DNA from: Lichenostomus cassidix
Taxonomy: Eukaryota > Chordata > Aves > Passeriformes > Meliphagidae
Direction: 5' to 3'
Assembly (NCBI GenBank): GCA_008360975.2
Contig: CM039184.1
Coordinates: 51,798,797-51,862,796 of the forward strand
DNA length: 64,000 nt
A program made the translations under genes and the position numbers. How positions within the stretch are numbered: the first letter of the stretch is position 1; the number at the start of each line of letters is the position of its first letter. Of this stretch, positions 46,703 to 57,839 are shown in pieces. Under the pieces are notes generated by a model. That model ran no database searches and was not told the DNA's origin. It saw only the letters and a program-made list of their open reading frames with translations.

Positions 46703-48234
46703 AGAATTTAAAAGGAGCATCACTACCCCTACCAATGGGTTGTGACAGCCATGCATGTTTAAAACTAGTTTTCATGGCTATTTTGAAACTTGTTTGTGCC
46801 CTTGAAATTCCCTAATCTTCTTCATGCTTTTTATAAAAGCACTTTTTATAGAGAATGAACACAACAATTGCAACATTTTAGAAAATATAAAGAAATTATC
46901 AGTGAAATTCCTGAAATTCATAATTATCTAGAAGCAATAAAAATTAAGTATAAAAGCTCTAGTGCTGACTTATTGTCATATGTAAATAATGCCATAACAT
47001 AAAGTTGTAATTATGTTGTACTACTGAATGAAACTAAACAAAACAAATTAACAAAATATTAATATTTGTATGTATCACTGACATTTGTGTCTGCATTAGT
47101 TCAAAAGAGATCATGATCCTCATTCACAAAAGTTGAAAAAGGCACAGTTAAAATGGAAAAACACCATAATCAAGATAAATATGGTAATATTAAAATAAAT
47201 TACCAAATAAAGTTAAGCATTTTACATAGTACCATAGAACCACATAATGTCAATTTTAGTCTGATAGCATTTACTTAATCTTCTTTTTATTTCAGAGTGA
47301 ATGAAAACTATTGAAAATAAGAGTGAATTATTTTTTGTTCAGTAATTTGTCCTATCACAGGTTTATACATAAATGTAAATCTCAAACAAGAGAGTCATTC
47401 CACACTTGCAATAATGATACTATAAATGTCATCCAAAAATAAATTCAGGTAAAGATAATTTTCAGCTCTGTATTCCATGTTTCCAAAACTTGCATTTGGA
47501 CTTGCAACTAAACAGTAGAACCGAAAAAAATATTTTAAGTCTGGCTAAGGGTTTTTTTATTTATGACAGAAGATAACAAAGGCAAGTTATTGGAGCTTGA
47601 CTTATAACACCCTACTTATTTCCAGCTGTTCCTCTGACTTAGTACAGGTTAAATTTACATTGGGAATCAGGCTTGTATGTCTGATGGCTATTAAACTCCA
47701 CAAAATATAAGAATGTTTTTTTGTCTCTTTTAAATTGAAAGATCTAATAATGTTTTAGAAGGTATGCTAGGTCACAAACCATTTAGTTTTGGTCTTTTCA
47801 ATGGTATTTGTTATTTTGAAGGAATAGTTTGGGTAACAGACCAGTAGTGAAATAATAAATAGTGAATAATAAAAGATAACTTGGACAGTGGAAAAATGCT
47901 TACATTTTGTAGAAAGGATTATGATGCCACATATAAGAGGTTTGTTTACATGATGATACAGATGCATGAAATCTGTTGATGTGAAAGTGGCTCAAGACTC
48001 TTACACAAAGTGGTGAAACTTTCCTAAAAATAGTCATACAATTTAAGATCTTAAATTAAAGAGGTAAATAAATTGATTTTTATATTTGTATAGATTGCAG
48101 TTCTTGTGAATTTATGCTTGAGAGAATAGATTGATATGTGAGTTTGGACAGCAATTGAAATTATGCATGACCCACTCCCTGAGAACTTTAGGATTAAAAG
48201 CACAGTATTTATTACAAATACTACTTTGATTTTC
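46703..48234. other. Unique AT-rich DNA, no gene seen
   Basis: AT-rich sequence with no recognised repeat family or coding region. Confidence 0.5.
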
Positions 48235-48606
48235 CTAGAATCGTGGAATGGCCTAGGTGGGAAGAGACCTTAAAACTCATCTGGTTCCAGTGCCCTCCTA
48301 TGGACAGGGACACCTTTCACTAAACTACATTGTTCAGAGTTCCATCTAGCCTTGCCTTAAACACATCCAGTGATGGCAACCACAGCTTCTCTGGGCAACT
48401 TGTTCCAAGGTCTCATCACTCTCACAATAAAGAATATTTTTTAATATCTAACTTAAAACCCACTCGCAGTTTGAATCCATTCCCCCTTGTCCTGTCACTA
48501 CATGCTCTTGCAAAAAGTCCCTTTGCATCATTCCTGTGGGCTTCCTTCAGGTGTTGAAAGGCTGGAATTAGGTCACTCCAAAGTCTTCTCCAGGAAGAAC
48601 CACCTC
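48235..48606 (-). mobile_element. CR1 LINE 3' tail
   Basis: Minus-strand CR1 end. The plus strand reads 'tagaatcgtggaatggccta', 'gggaagagaccttaaaactc', 'ctgggcaacttgttccaagg', 'cttgtcctgtcactacatgc', 'aaaaagtccctttgcatc' and 'gttgaaaggctggaattagg'. It is the same type of tail as the split copy at 1.46 kb. The 75-codon plus-strand frame in it (48330-48557) is antisense CR1, not a gene. Confidence 0.95.
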
Positions 48607-51600
48607 TGTACTTGTTATTATGTTTGAAGTAATAAATTGTTCTTTATGTGTGTGGTAGATAAGGCAAATGCTTATGGGATTGAATTGTTGGAGAGAAGAG
48701 TCACATTAAGAACAAAAAAAGTCTATTCAAAGACTGTTGTAGTGTTCCTCATCTATATCCTTAAGAGCAAAATAAACTATCAGGATCTAAATAAACTGAT
48801 CACCTCCCACTCTAAGGTGAATGCTGAAAATCTAACACACTTTCCATTTTAAGGCAAAAGGGAAAAAATTGTTGCTAAAACTGTTTAAAATTGTCAATTC
48901 ATAGCTTAGTGTTAGCTAAAACTGAAACAAACCAAAATAAAAAGCAGAAACTCTAGAAAAAAAATGTTTAGAGTTTTCTTATGAAAATTAAAATTTTCAG
49001 AGGAGACCTGACTAAACCAAAACAAATAGTTTGTTTTTTATTTCATAGTGAAATTGGTGTTTTGCTAATTTAGCTTGGTTTTCTTTACACTTTTTAAGAA
49101 AATCAAAATAACAAGTACTATTTGCAGTGCTCTAGCCTTCTCTGTCTTTAAGATATCATTGGTGTACATAGGCATTGAACATGACAAACGCTTGCGTTCT
49201 ACCACTGTTTGTTACTCATCATGTGAGGGACTCACTACATGTATTTTACTTAAGATACAGTTTAGTCAGCATCAAAATCACATTGAATTCACAGTGTAGA
49301 CTATTTCTGATTCCTACCTTGCTTTGGATGAGACTTTTTGCAAAAGATCACAATTTCCTTCGGAAAGTTGCCAGAATAATAATTTTGTATACTGTATTAC
49401 ACCATGATTGTTGACTGTGCTGTGCAAGTGAGTAGGGCATAGTGATGAAGAACCAGAGGTAGTTTGAGGCCACTCCAGTCAATAGCAAGCCATTTCTACA
49501 TACTGTATACAACTATGTGAATTTCACTCTATTTGGGAAAGTGTTCCCTGCTGCTAGAGAGTTAGACACACTTTGAAAACACCTAATTGAGGTTTTTGAA
49601 TGCAGGATTGCAGTCTTTTCAGATCCCTGTTATATTGGTAATGATATAACTCAAATTTATAAAACTGGAACAACTTTTGAATATGTACTCCAGTCCCTAT
49701 GGACAATTTAGGGCTGCAAATTGCTGTAACTCTGAAGTTGACACACAGCAGGTGAATAAGTTTTAGGCTGAGGTACTCAAATAATATGCAAGCTCTACAT
49801 TAAAAGAAGATCATGCTTACACTGTACAGTGGAGTACATTATAGAAATATCACCTCTACATATGTAGCAGTGTATCTGCATAATTTTTGGAATATGTCTA
49901 TTTTAATTAAGCATGTTGAGAAATAGACCTGATTAGTCCAGGCACAGTGTCACCCTCCAATGACTATCCTGCTTTTGGGAGCTGAGTTTACCATTCCTTA
50001 TGGCATATCACAGCATGATGCAAATGCTCAGATTGATGCTAGCTAGGGGTTGTCTCATTAAATTACCTTTCAGTTCTGAATTATATGAATCATGAAATCA
50101 ATGCAATTTGACTTGAAAAAGTTCAAATCTGGAATAAAAAAGAACCAAGTCTGAAATAAAAAGGATATAAGATGTAGTCAAAACATCTCTGTCATAGCTG
50201 TGGCTCTTTTTGCATCTATTTGGAAACAATATTTTATCTCTTATGGTATCATAATTCTCAAAAAAAAGGTCAATGAAAATAAAATTTTGTAAATTGCTGA
50301 CAAGAAAATGAAGAAAGAGGAGAAAGTATGTAAATTGTTCACAAGTCCTAAGACTTTATTTGAGTTATCACCTTTCAATGCACTAAAATTTAGGCAATAT
50401 TGTTTTGTATTGGAAGATTCTGTTTTGTCCATGCTTTCCATTCTACTTTACACATATCCGTTAAATGTGTTTGACCAATACATTGTAATATGGAGAGATT
50501 TGTGAAAAACCTCTAAGGTGAATATTCAGAATTTGCACAGACATTTACATATAAGCCCTAAGTAGATTTGCAGATTGAATAGCTTATGTATCATCTATAT
50601 ATACCATTCCTGTATGGCAAAAAGAATACTGTTTAAAAAACAAAATTAAAATATTTTTGTAATCTTTATTAAATTTTACAGCATTTTATAAATCTGCCTT
50701 TTTTACAAATGTTTTTTCTTATTTCCTTTTGATACACACAGACTGTGACAACTTTCTTCTTGTGGACACTTTTCCACATGAATGATTGGAGATGCATGGA
50801 AAGACTACAATTTATTATAAAACCCTTTTTATCATTTTCTTGGAAACTAGACAAACAAAAAAGTGCTTCTAAGGTGTCTAAATGGATCAATCATCAGACT
50901 ATACTTTAAGAACTGTGTTGGAACAACCTTTCACCTCCTCAGATGCAAAGAATATACATAAAAGGAAAGAAGAAAATTTTTTGTTACAGAGAAGAAAGAG
51001 GTCAAGAATTATACTTAAACCTCATGAGAAAAGCAAATGCTGATGTGTTGTTTTCATGTTAATAGAAATTTAAAGCCAAATTCAAATCCACATCATTACA
51101 TTACATTACATTATGTTACATTACATTAAGGGAAACGTAATATTTGTTTTATGAGTTTCTTTGGACTTATTCCACAAAACAAAAGATAGCAAAACTGCTT
51201 CTTGCTTGTTTTCTGATAATTTTGTTTTCATACAGACAGGTCAAACAGGAAAATTGTATTGCATGCATCACATACACATGAAGACATTTTGCCAGGTTCA
51301 TAAGAACACATATATATGGTTGAGTTACTTGAATATACTTTAAAAAAAGTAAAAGTTTGAAACTTCATGTTGCTCAGCTTCCAGACAAGTTAGTAAAGCA
51401 ATTCTTAGAATTCTAGTGAGGAATTTAACAGCAAAACTACTCTGTTGCAGTGGCTTCTCTAAGTTCTGCTGAAATAATTGCTGATTTGCTATATGTTGGA
51501 ACTGTTCAGACAAATGCTCAGAACATTATCTTTCTGTCAGACTGTCAATTTTGTGCATCTCGGGTGGTTTTAGGTATAAGCTGGTTTTCAAGTTAAAGCC

Positions 51601-52270
51601 ATTGGATTGCTTTTTACAGATGACAACTTTGGAATAAGATGCCTAAATTCCACCTGAATTGTGTTTTCCATCATTAAGCTGTATCCAGAATCATTAATTC
51701 TGTATCTAACTCTTGGAACATAATTCAGTAAACTGTTGAAAAACATTTAAGAGAAGAGCATGCTGTGTGTGAGAGACTGTATAAAATGATTACTGGCTCA
51801 AAACAACTGAAGTGTGTTTGTCTTGCATATTTTTCTATTCCATATTAAAGCACTTTTTAGTATATTTTTTTTTATTTGAAATGTTTTAATTCTCTGATAA
51901 AATTAGTAAAAAATGAAGTATTCATTAAAGATCAAAGCTAATTGGCTAACATTCAATGTATATAAGTAATAAAGAAATATGTGCATGCAGTCTTTTCCTA
52001 TTATAATTAAAGGAAAAGTCAGAGTTTTTCCCTCAGCTTTGAATGGATTTAGTGTTAACCTAACGTTTTTAACAGTCATATTCTATAGAGGTCTCAAATA
52101 TGGTAAAATTGTCCTGATATGTGCAGTGTTTATTGGTGTGTTCGAAGAAGAAATGATGCTTATTTTTGTCTTTACTCTTTCTTGTCTATTCTAATTTAGA
52201 GATTCTGAAAAACAATATTTTTATCTGACCCTTACCATGTGATACAGTAACTATAGCATAGCTTTAAGGT
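48607..52270. other. Unique AT-rich DNA, no gene seen
   Basis: No repeat family or gene recognised. A short ATTAC pentamer repeat lies at 51093-51129, and an imperfect tandem of 'tctg(g)aataaaaa' at about 50128-50166. Confidence 0.5.
51093..51129. repeat. (ATTAC)n microsatellite
   Basis: About seven pentamer units, with one interruption (ATTATGTTAC). Confidence 0.9.
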
Positions 52271-53983
52271 CATAGAATCATCCTGAGTTGGAAGGGAACC
52301 ACGAGGATCATCAAGTCCAACTCCTGGCCTTGAGCAGGACCATCCCCAAGAGTCACACCATATGCCTGAGAACATTGTCCAAATGCTGCTTGAACTCTGT
52401 CAGGCTGATGCTGTGACCATTTCCCTTGGGAGCCTGTTCCTGTGCCCAGCCATCCCCTGGGGGAAGAACCTTTCCCTAATATCCAGCCTGAACCTTCCCT
52501 GATTCATCTTCAGGCCATTCCCTTGGATCCTGTCACTGGTCACTACAGAGAAGAGATCTGTGCCTGCCCCTCCTCTTCCCCTCACAAGGAATTTGTAGAC
52601 TGCAATGAGATTTCCCCTCAGTATCCTCTTCTCCAGGCTGAATGAAGCAAGTGAGCTCAGTTGCTCCTCATACAGCTTCCCCTCAAGGCCCCTCACCACC
52701 TTTGTTGCTCTCCTCTGGATGCTTTCTAATAGTCTAATGTCTTTCTTATATTGTGGCATCCAAAACTGCACACAATATTCAGGGTGAGGCTGCCCCACTA
52801 CAGAGCAGAGCAGGAAAATCCCCTCCCTTGCCCAGCTGGCAATGCTGTGCCTGATGCTCCCCAGGACACAGCTGGCCCTCCTGGCTGCCAGGGCGCTGCT
52901 GACTCATGTTCAACTTTCCACTGACCAGAACCCCCAGGTCCCTTTCTGCTTCACTGCTTTCCAGCATCTCATTCCCCAGTCTGTCCATACATTCAGGGTT
53001 TCCCCATCCCAGGTACAGAATCCAGCACTTTTCCTTGCTGAACTTCATATGGTTGGTGAGTGCTCAGCCCTCTAATTCATTGAGGTTTGTCTGCAGGACC
53101 TCCCTGCCCTCGAGGGAGTCAACAGCTCCTCCCAGCTTTGTATCATCTGTGAATTTGCTCAGTGTCCCTTCCAGTCCTGAGTCCAAGTCGTTTATGAAGA
53201 TGTTCAAGAGCACAGGGCCAAGGATGGAGCCCTGTGGAACCCCACTAGTGACAGGTCCCCAGTCTGATGTCACTCCATTCCCTGTAAATCTTTGTGCCTG
53301 ACCCAGCTGCTGACCCAACACCTGATGTGTTTATCCACCTATGTGATGGACATTATGCCCAGTAGGATCATATGGGAGACAGTATCAAAGCTTGCACTGA
53401 AATCGAAAAAGATTACAACTGTCTTCCCTTGATCAACTTGGTGGGTTATCTCATTGTAAAAGGAAATCAGATTTGATAAGCATGACTTTCCTCTCATGAA
53501 GACATGCTGGCTGTGACTAATGACTGTGCTGTTTTTCAGGTGTTTTTCAAAACCTCACAGAATCATCTTCCCCATAACTTTACCAGGCAATGACATAAGA
53601 CTAAAGGCCTATAGTTTCTGGGGTCCTCCTTCTTGCCCTTAAAAACAGGGAGAAGGTTTGCCAGCTTCCAGTCAGCTGGGACCTCTCTGGATTCCCAAGA
53701 CTGCCAAAAAATCATCAAGAGAGCCTTTGAAAGGGCATCAGCTTGAGAATTCTTGAGGATCCTTGGATAAATCCCATCAGGCCCCATAGATTTGTAGGGA
53801 CCCAGCTGGAGCAGAGGATCCCGCACAATTTCAGGCTCAACTGGGAGTTAATCATTTTCACAGTCATGGCCCTCCAGCTCTGGGCACTGAGACCCCCTGA
53901 GTACATCAATCATGTTGAAGACAGAGCCAAAGAATGCATTAAACACCTCTGCCTTGTCCATGTTATCATCTTTAGCAATGGTT
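52271..53983 (-). mobile_element. CR1 LINE with partial, broken ORF2
   Basis: The largest mobile element in the window, a 1.7-kb minus-strand CR1. It holds roughly the C-terminal two thirds of the ORF2 reverse transcriptase plus the 3' tail. In sense order: the fingers segment with GPDGIYPRILK and NYRPL (frame 53563-53826); the palm motif [11 protein letters not shown] at about 53214-53246; the catalytic box, which reads FTDD at 53142-53153 where CR1 normally has FADD; then the thumb and C-terminus with HPEYCVQFW, ESIQRRATKVV and NRLPREMVTASA (frame 52400-52798). The octamer 3' tail starts at 52271. Breaks: in-frame TGA at 53064-53066, frame changes between 53330 and 53560 and near 52800, and a one-base loss near 52404 relative to the 0.8-kb copy. 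No endonuclease domain or ORF1 remains. It cannot mobilise itself. Confidence 0.97.
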
Positions 53984-54979
53984 GAATTATTTAGATATTG
54001 GTATTCCAAATTTGCATACATAGGATTTATTCATACTTACTGTCCTTTTTTTATGACTACTTTTTATTTTATGTATCCAAGTGAGGAACTGGCTTCTATA
54101 AATCATTCTTCTTTCATTCTTCCATGAACAATTACTAAAAACCTTTCAAATTTTAGTATGTGGAATATGGGCAACAAAGATTAAAAAAAGAAAAGGTACT
54201 AAAAAAAACTCAGAAGAAAAAGGAGAAATATCTGTGGTTGGCTTTATTCTGCAAGGTTTATAAAAAAAACGATTTCACAGATTGCAGTCAGAAGCAGCGA
54301 TTATTGAACAAAGTCTTCCCTAAAGCACTCTGATTTTCCTTTACAATGACACTTCTATCCTGAGCTGAACACTCTCATATTTGGAATATACACTGAACTG
54401 TGACAATAGGCATACTGATACCCAGCTGAAGAGAACCATAGAAAATCCTAACACTAATGTAGCTTTCCATGGGGATTATTCAAGGGTATTAAAAAAAGTG
54501 GGGGGAAAAGGAAAAAAAGGAAAAAGAAAGAAAAGTAATATTCAAAATTATTTTGTCTATATCTAAAAGTTGTGCTTTTACAGTAACACAAGGATTGTAT
54601 GGTTGTACTTCAGAGACTGACTGCCCAGAGAACTACAAGGCAAACAAAATCTAGAAATTATCTCTACATTTTTAGCCTGTGTTTTCATTACTTCTGTAGG
54701 ACTACAGGGCACAGAGATGCTCCATGGATTAGACTTTGTACATGATGCTGTAGATTTGAATCTCTTGTTTGGAATGAATTGTTATTACTTTTCAAAGTTT
54801 TAAAATTTTTTTGTAGAAGTTGATTTTTTTTTTATTATTCCATTAGCTTTTGTTATCTATTTTTGCAGTTGAGAGTTTTCAATTGTTTTACTGGTAGAAA
54901 ACTTCAACAGGTTTCTATAGCTTTCAGCTTCCCTGTTACGGTTTATTGATTTTTGGTTAGTTTTGGTTTTTTCCCCCAG
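53984..54979. other. Unique AT-rich DNA, no gene seen
   Basis: No repeat family recognised. A purine-rich A/G tract lies at 54490-54535. Confidence 0.5.
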
Positions 54980-55161
54980 AACCAAATGATCGAGTTAAGG
55001 TGTATAAGAACAACTGATATGAATCTGTGGCTCAGATCGTGGTCTGAAATCTCTCCTGTACCCTGCTTGACTGATACCGACCCTTTTGTCCCCCACAGTT
55101 ACAAACCTTCCTCTAAACTAGCAACCATTTTCCTAAGAGACCATAAGATCTTCAATTTGAA
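54980..55161 (+). other. Candidate exon (unproven)
   Basis: A 182-nt segment follows a strong acceptor-like 'ggttttttcccccag' and is followed at once by a perfect donor GTAAGT (55162-55167). One frame is open across all 60 complete codons, and the other two frames stop early. The peptide includes LWLRSWSEISPVPCLTDTD and is not AT-driven in composition. Several CpGs are retained. I recognise no domain, and the reading phase does not fit a direct join to the 32.54-kb candidate. Such combinations do occur by chance in tens of kilobases, so confidence is low. Confidence 0.2.
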
Positions 55162-56797
55162 GTAAGTATAAAATTTCTCATGTTGTGAATGATTTCCACA
55201 TTTCTCAGTGAGATCACTGGATTGTCAGCTGCCCTGGGCATTTCAACTAGCTCGTATTGCAGCAAGGTCATGGAGATCAAGGGCAAAAAGAGAGACTGAA
55301 AACATATGTAGGATGTGTGATAATGTGGAATCAGGACTTTCCTAAGAGGAGTCAAGATGAAGGTGCTGGCATTTTTGCCCTGTGTGATTCTGTTGTGTGA
55401 CTCTTTATGCTGTTGAAAACAGGTTTTTCCATTAAGACTGCTCTCAACATCCTAGGACTTAAGGAACACCTACATTGCGCTGCTTTTGGTTCACAGTATT
55501 CACTTGAAGCTAACCTCTGCCCCACAGTGTTACTGTTTCAGGCAATGTCAAAAGAGGATAACAAATAGTAAGAATGTACTTAAGAATTACAGAGCCTGTG
55601 TGAGAGACAAAGGAATATCATAAACTCTTCCCTGCAAGTTGTGATGTGGCAGAATACATTATCAGCCAATATTGGAGAAGGAAGGCATCTTTGAAACAAA
55701 GGTGGTAATGGAAGAAAAAATATTACATCAAATTATGTAATACAATGCAACAATAAAATTTTAATTATTATGTCATAAGGAGATGAACAAGAAAACTAGT
55801 ATGTCTACTAAAACCAATATTTTACAGATTGGAAGTGGGAATGTTTAAACTCTGGCCATAAATAGAAGTATTATTCTGCTGTTTGTTCCTTTTAACAATG
55901 GAACCTGTTTAGAAAATAAGAAGGAAAAGTTTTTACTGGATGATGAATAGGTTTGGAGACAGGATGCTACAGCCTCTGAGATAACCTAGCACTTGTATTA
56001 ATGGTCTTCAGAATAATACAAATGTAAATATTAAAAAAATTAATTTATTATATGGGTATTTTAAGGATAGCTTTTGTTTATTACCTGTTTCTGTCATCTG
56101 CCATTGCAAAGGCAAGGTTTTCAAACTCCATGATTTCGCCTTTATACGTATTTAAAAAAAATGTAGTGGTGTAAGTTTATGGCTGCTTTATTTGAGAAAA
56201 ATTTGTGATAATTATTTTTATCTCCAAGGACTTTTCTAAAGGCCAATAATTTGTAAAAAAGTCATTTAACGGTAGACTAAGATATTCACAGCTTTTCTAT
56301 GCAGCTTAATAATTGAATAGGAAATTTATAAACAAGTTAAAACTATTTTTATTAATAAAAATAGAAGATATATACAAAGATTTTTAATCTTAATCCAATC
56401 TTAAATTAAGGAAACAGTTCCATTTTAAGGACAACTGCATTTAATATATATAGGCAATACACTATATATACACACACACACATATCCATAAGCACAAAAA
56501 CTTTTAAAACTCCACATAGGACTAAGCAAACAAAAAAAAATCCAAATATTTTAACAGTTTAGTGTTAAAGTAGAAAACAATGTTAGTGAACATAGAGGTA
56601 TTTACACACAAATGCCATTTATAGCTATCTTTGGATATAACCAGGCAGAATGTGAAAGAAATGTAAAGTTTAATGTGTATGAGTATACAAATGCTGGCAA
56701 TTTTTAGCATCCTTTTGTCTTCACTCTTGGATGTTAACATTCTATTCCTATTTCTTCTGTGGTATTTGATATAAAGATTATTTCATATCCGCATGTC
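55162..56797. other. Unique AT-rich DNA, no gene seen
   Basis: No gene or repeat family recognised. A short TA/CA dinucleotide stretch lies at 56462-56482. Confidence 0.5.
56462..56482. repeat. (TA)n(CA)n microsatellite
   Basis: Short alternating TATATA followed by CACACACACA. Confidence 0.85.
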
Positions 56798-57839
56798 TGT
56801 CATGGTTTAAGCCCAGCTGGAAATTAGGCACCATGCAGCAGTTTATTTAATCCTCCCTCTCCCTCTCTACCCTGGTGAAACTGGGAGGATGTCCTAGGTT
56901 ACAATACAGATGTATTTAGTATTCTATTACCACCAGCTGTGGGGCATTAGCTGTTATCACCTGCTATGTCTCACCCCTGATAACAGACAATGAGCCATCA
57001 AGAAACCACTCCATGACTCATGGAATTATCTCATCCTATTGTGAGATGCTCCACCCAGGAGGGAGGAGCCAAGCATTCCCACCTGGATATAACCTGGCCT
57101 TGGAACTGCCCAAGTCAGCCCTGTCAACTGGGTTCCCAGAGGACAAGAGCTCCCACTGGACCTTCAGCTGGAGACCAGACCTTCCACAGGATCACTGCTT
57201 CAACTGAACTACTTCATTTGGACTGCTACCACCACCCTAACAGGGTGTCAGGTTGTATCTGCCTTTGTCAGTGCTTTTCCTTGTATTATTACACTTATTT
57301 TTAATTTTCCTGTTAAATGTTAATCCTGACTTGGGATCTCTCACTGGTTTGTTTTCAAACTAGTACAGAGGAGAATCCAACTTGTATATTGGGATAAAAA
57401 CAGTTTTATAATTGAAAATAAATACAGCAATAAATGATAATAATAAAAATGGTAGTAAAGAAGGAAAACCAAGTGATGTGCAATACAATTGCTAACTGCT
57501 GACTGACCAATGCCAGACCCTTCTTCCCAAACCCATATCAGCTGTCCTTTCCGGAATTCCCTCCAGTTTTATACTGAGCAAGATGTTTTGTGGTGTGGAA
57601 CATCCCTTTGGTCAGTTCAGGTCACCTGTCCCAGCTATGCTCCTTCCGAGTTTCTTTTGTGTACATCCTCACTGGCAGAGCATGAGACAAGGAAAAAGTC
57701 CTTGACTGAGCACAAAAACGACTTAACACACTGATGTTTTGGTTTTTTTTGTTATCAGCACCATTCTCATTCCCAATCCAAAACACAGCATTGTTACAGC
57801 TACTAAGAAATTAACTCTACCCTACCTGAAACCAGGACA
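56798..57839 (-). mobile_element. Solo ERV LTR, family L2, split by another LTR
   Basis: A minus-strand avian ERV LTR. In its own sense it starts TGTCCTGGTTTCAGGTAGGG (from 57839 downward) and ends CTTAAACCATGACA (56798). The flanks atgtc (56793-56797) and atgcc (57840-57844) form a 5-bp duplication with one mismatch. Without the insertion at 56890-57372 it is about 560 bp. The TATA box (TATAAAAC in sense) lies at 57566-57573, followed by an AT-rich stretch with ATAATAATGATAA-like text and TTATAAAACTG near the polyadenylation site. No internal retroviral region adjoins it, so it is a solo LTR. It is homologous to the truncated LTR at 17.0 kb and related to that at 25.9 kb. Confidence 0.93.
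56890..57367 (+). mobile_element. Solo ERV LTR, family L1, copy 2 (nested)
   Basis: A complete 478-bp LTR on the plus strand inserted within the family-L2 LTR. It begins TGTCCTAGGTTACAATACAG and ends TTCAAACTAGTACA. The 5-bp target duplication is perfect: gagga at 56885-56889 and again at 57368-57372. A TATA box (ATATAA) lies at 57087-57092. The expected polyadenylation signal near 57313 is altered to GTTAAATG, whereas the 23-kb copy keeps ATTAAA there. The perfect duplication and intact ends suggest it is the youngest insertion seen here. A 64-codon frame (57013-57207) ending in PQDHCFN is shared with the 23-kb copy but spans the TATA box, so an LTR-initiated transcript would not contain all of it. 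Confidence 0.95.

Noticed and set aside
48330..48557. A 75-codon plus-strand frame with protein-like composition
   Set aside because: It is antisense CR1 3' tail, a well-known false gene call in bird genomes.
52906..53301. A 131-codon plus-strand frame
   Set aside because: It is antisense to the CR1 reverse-transcriptase region. The minus strand carries the recognisable motifs.
57013..57207. A 64-codon frame present in both family-L1 LTR copies (also 23264-23458, minus), as a possible LTR-encoded peptide
   Set aside because: The LTR TATA box lies in the middle of the frame, so an LTR-initiated transcript would lack its start. Conservation is explained by the recent common origin of the two copies.
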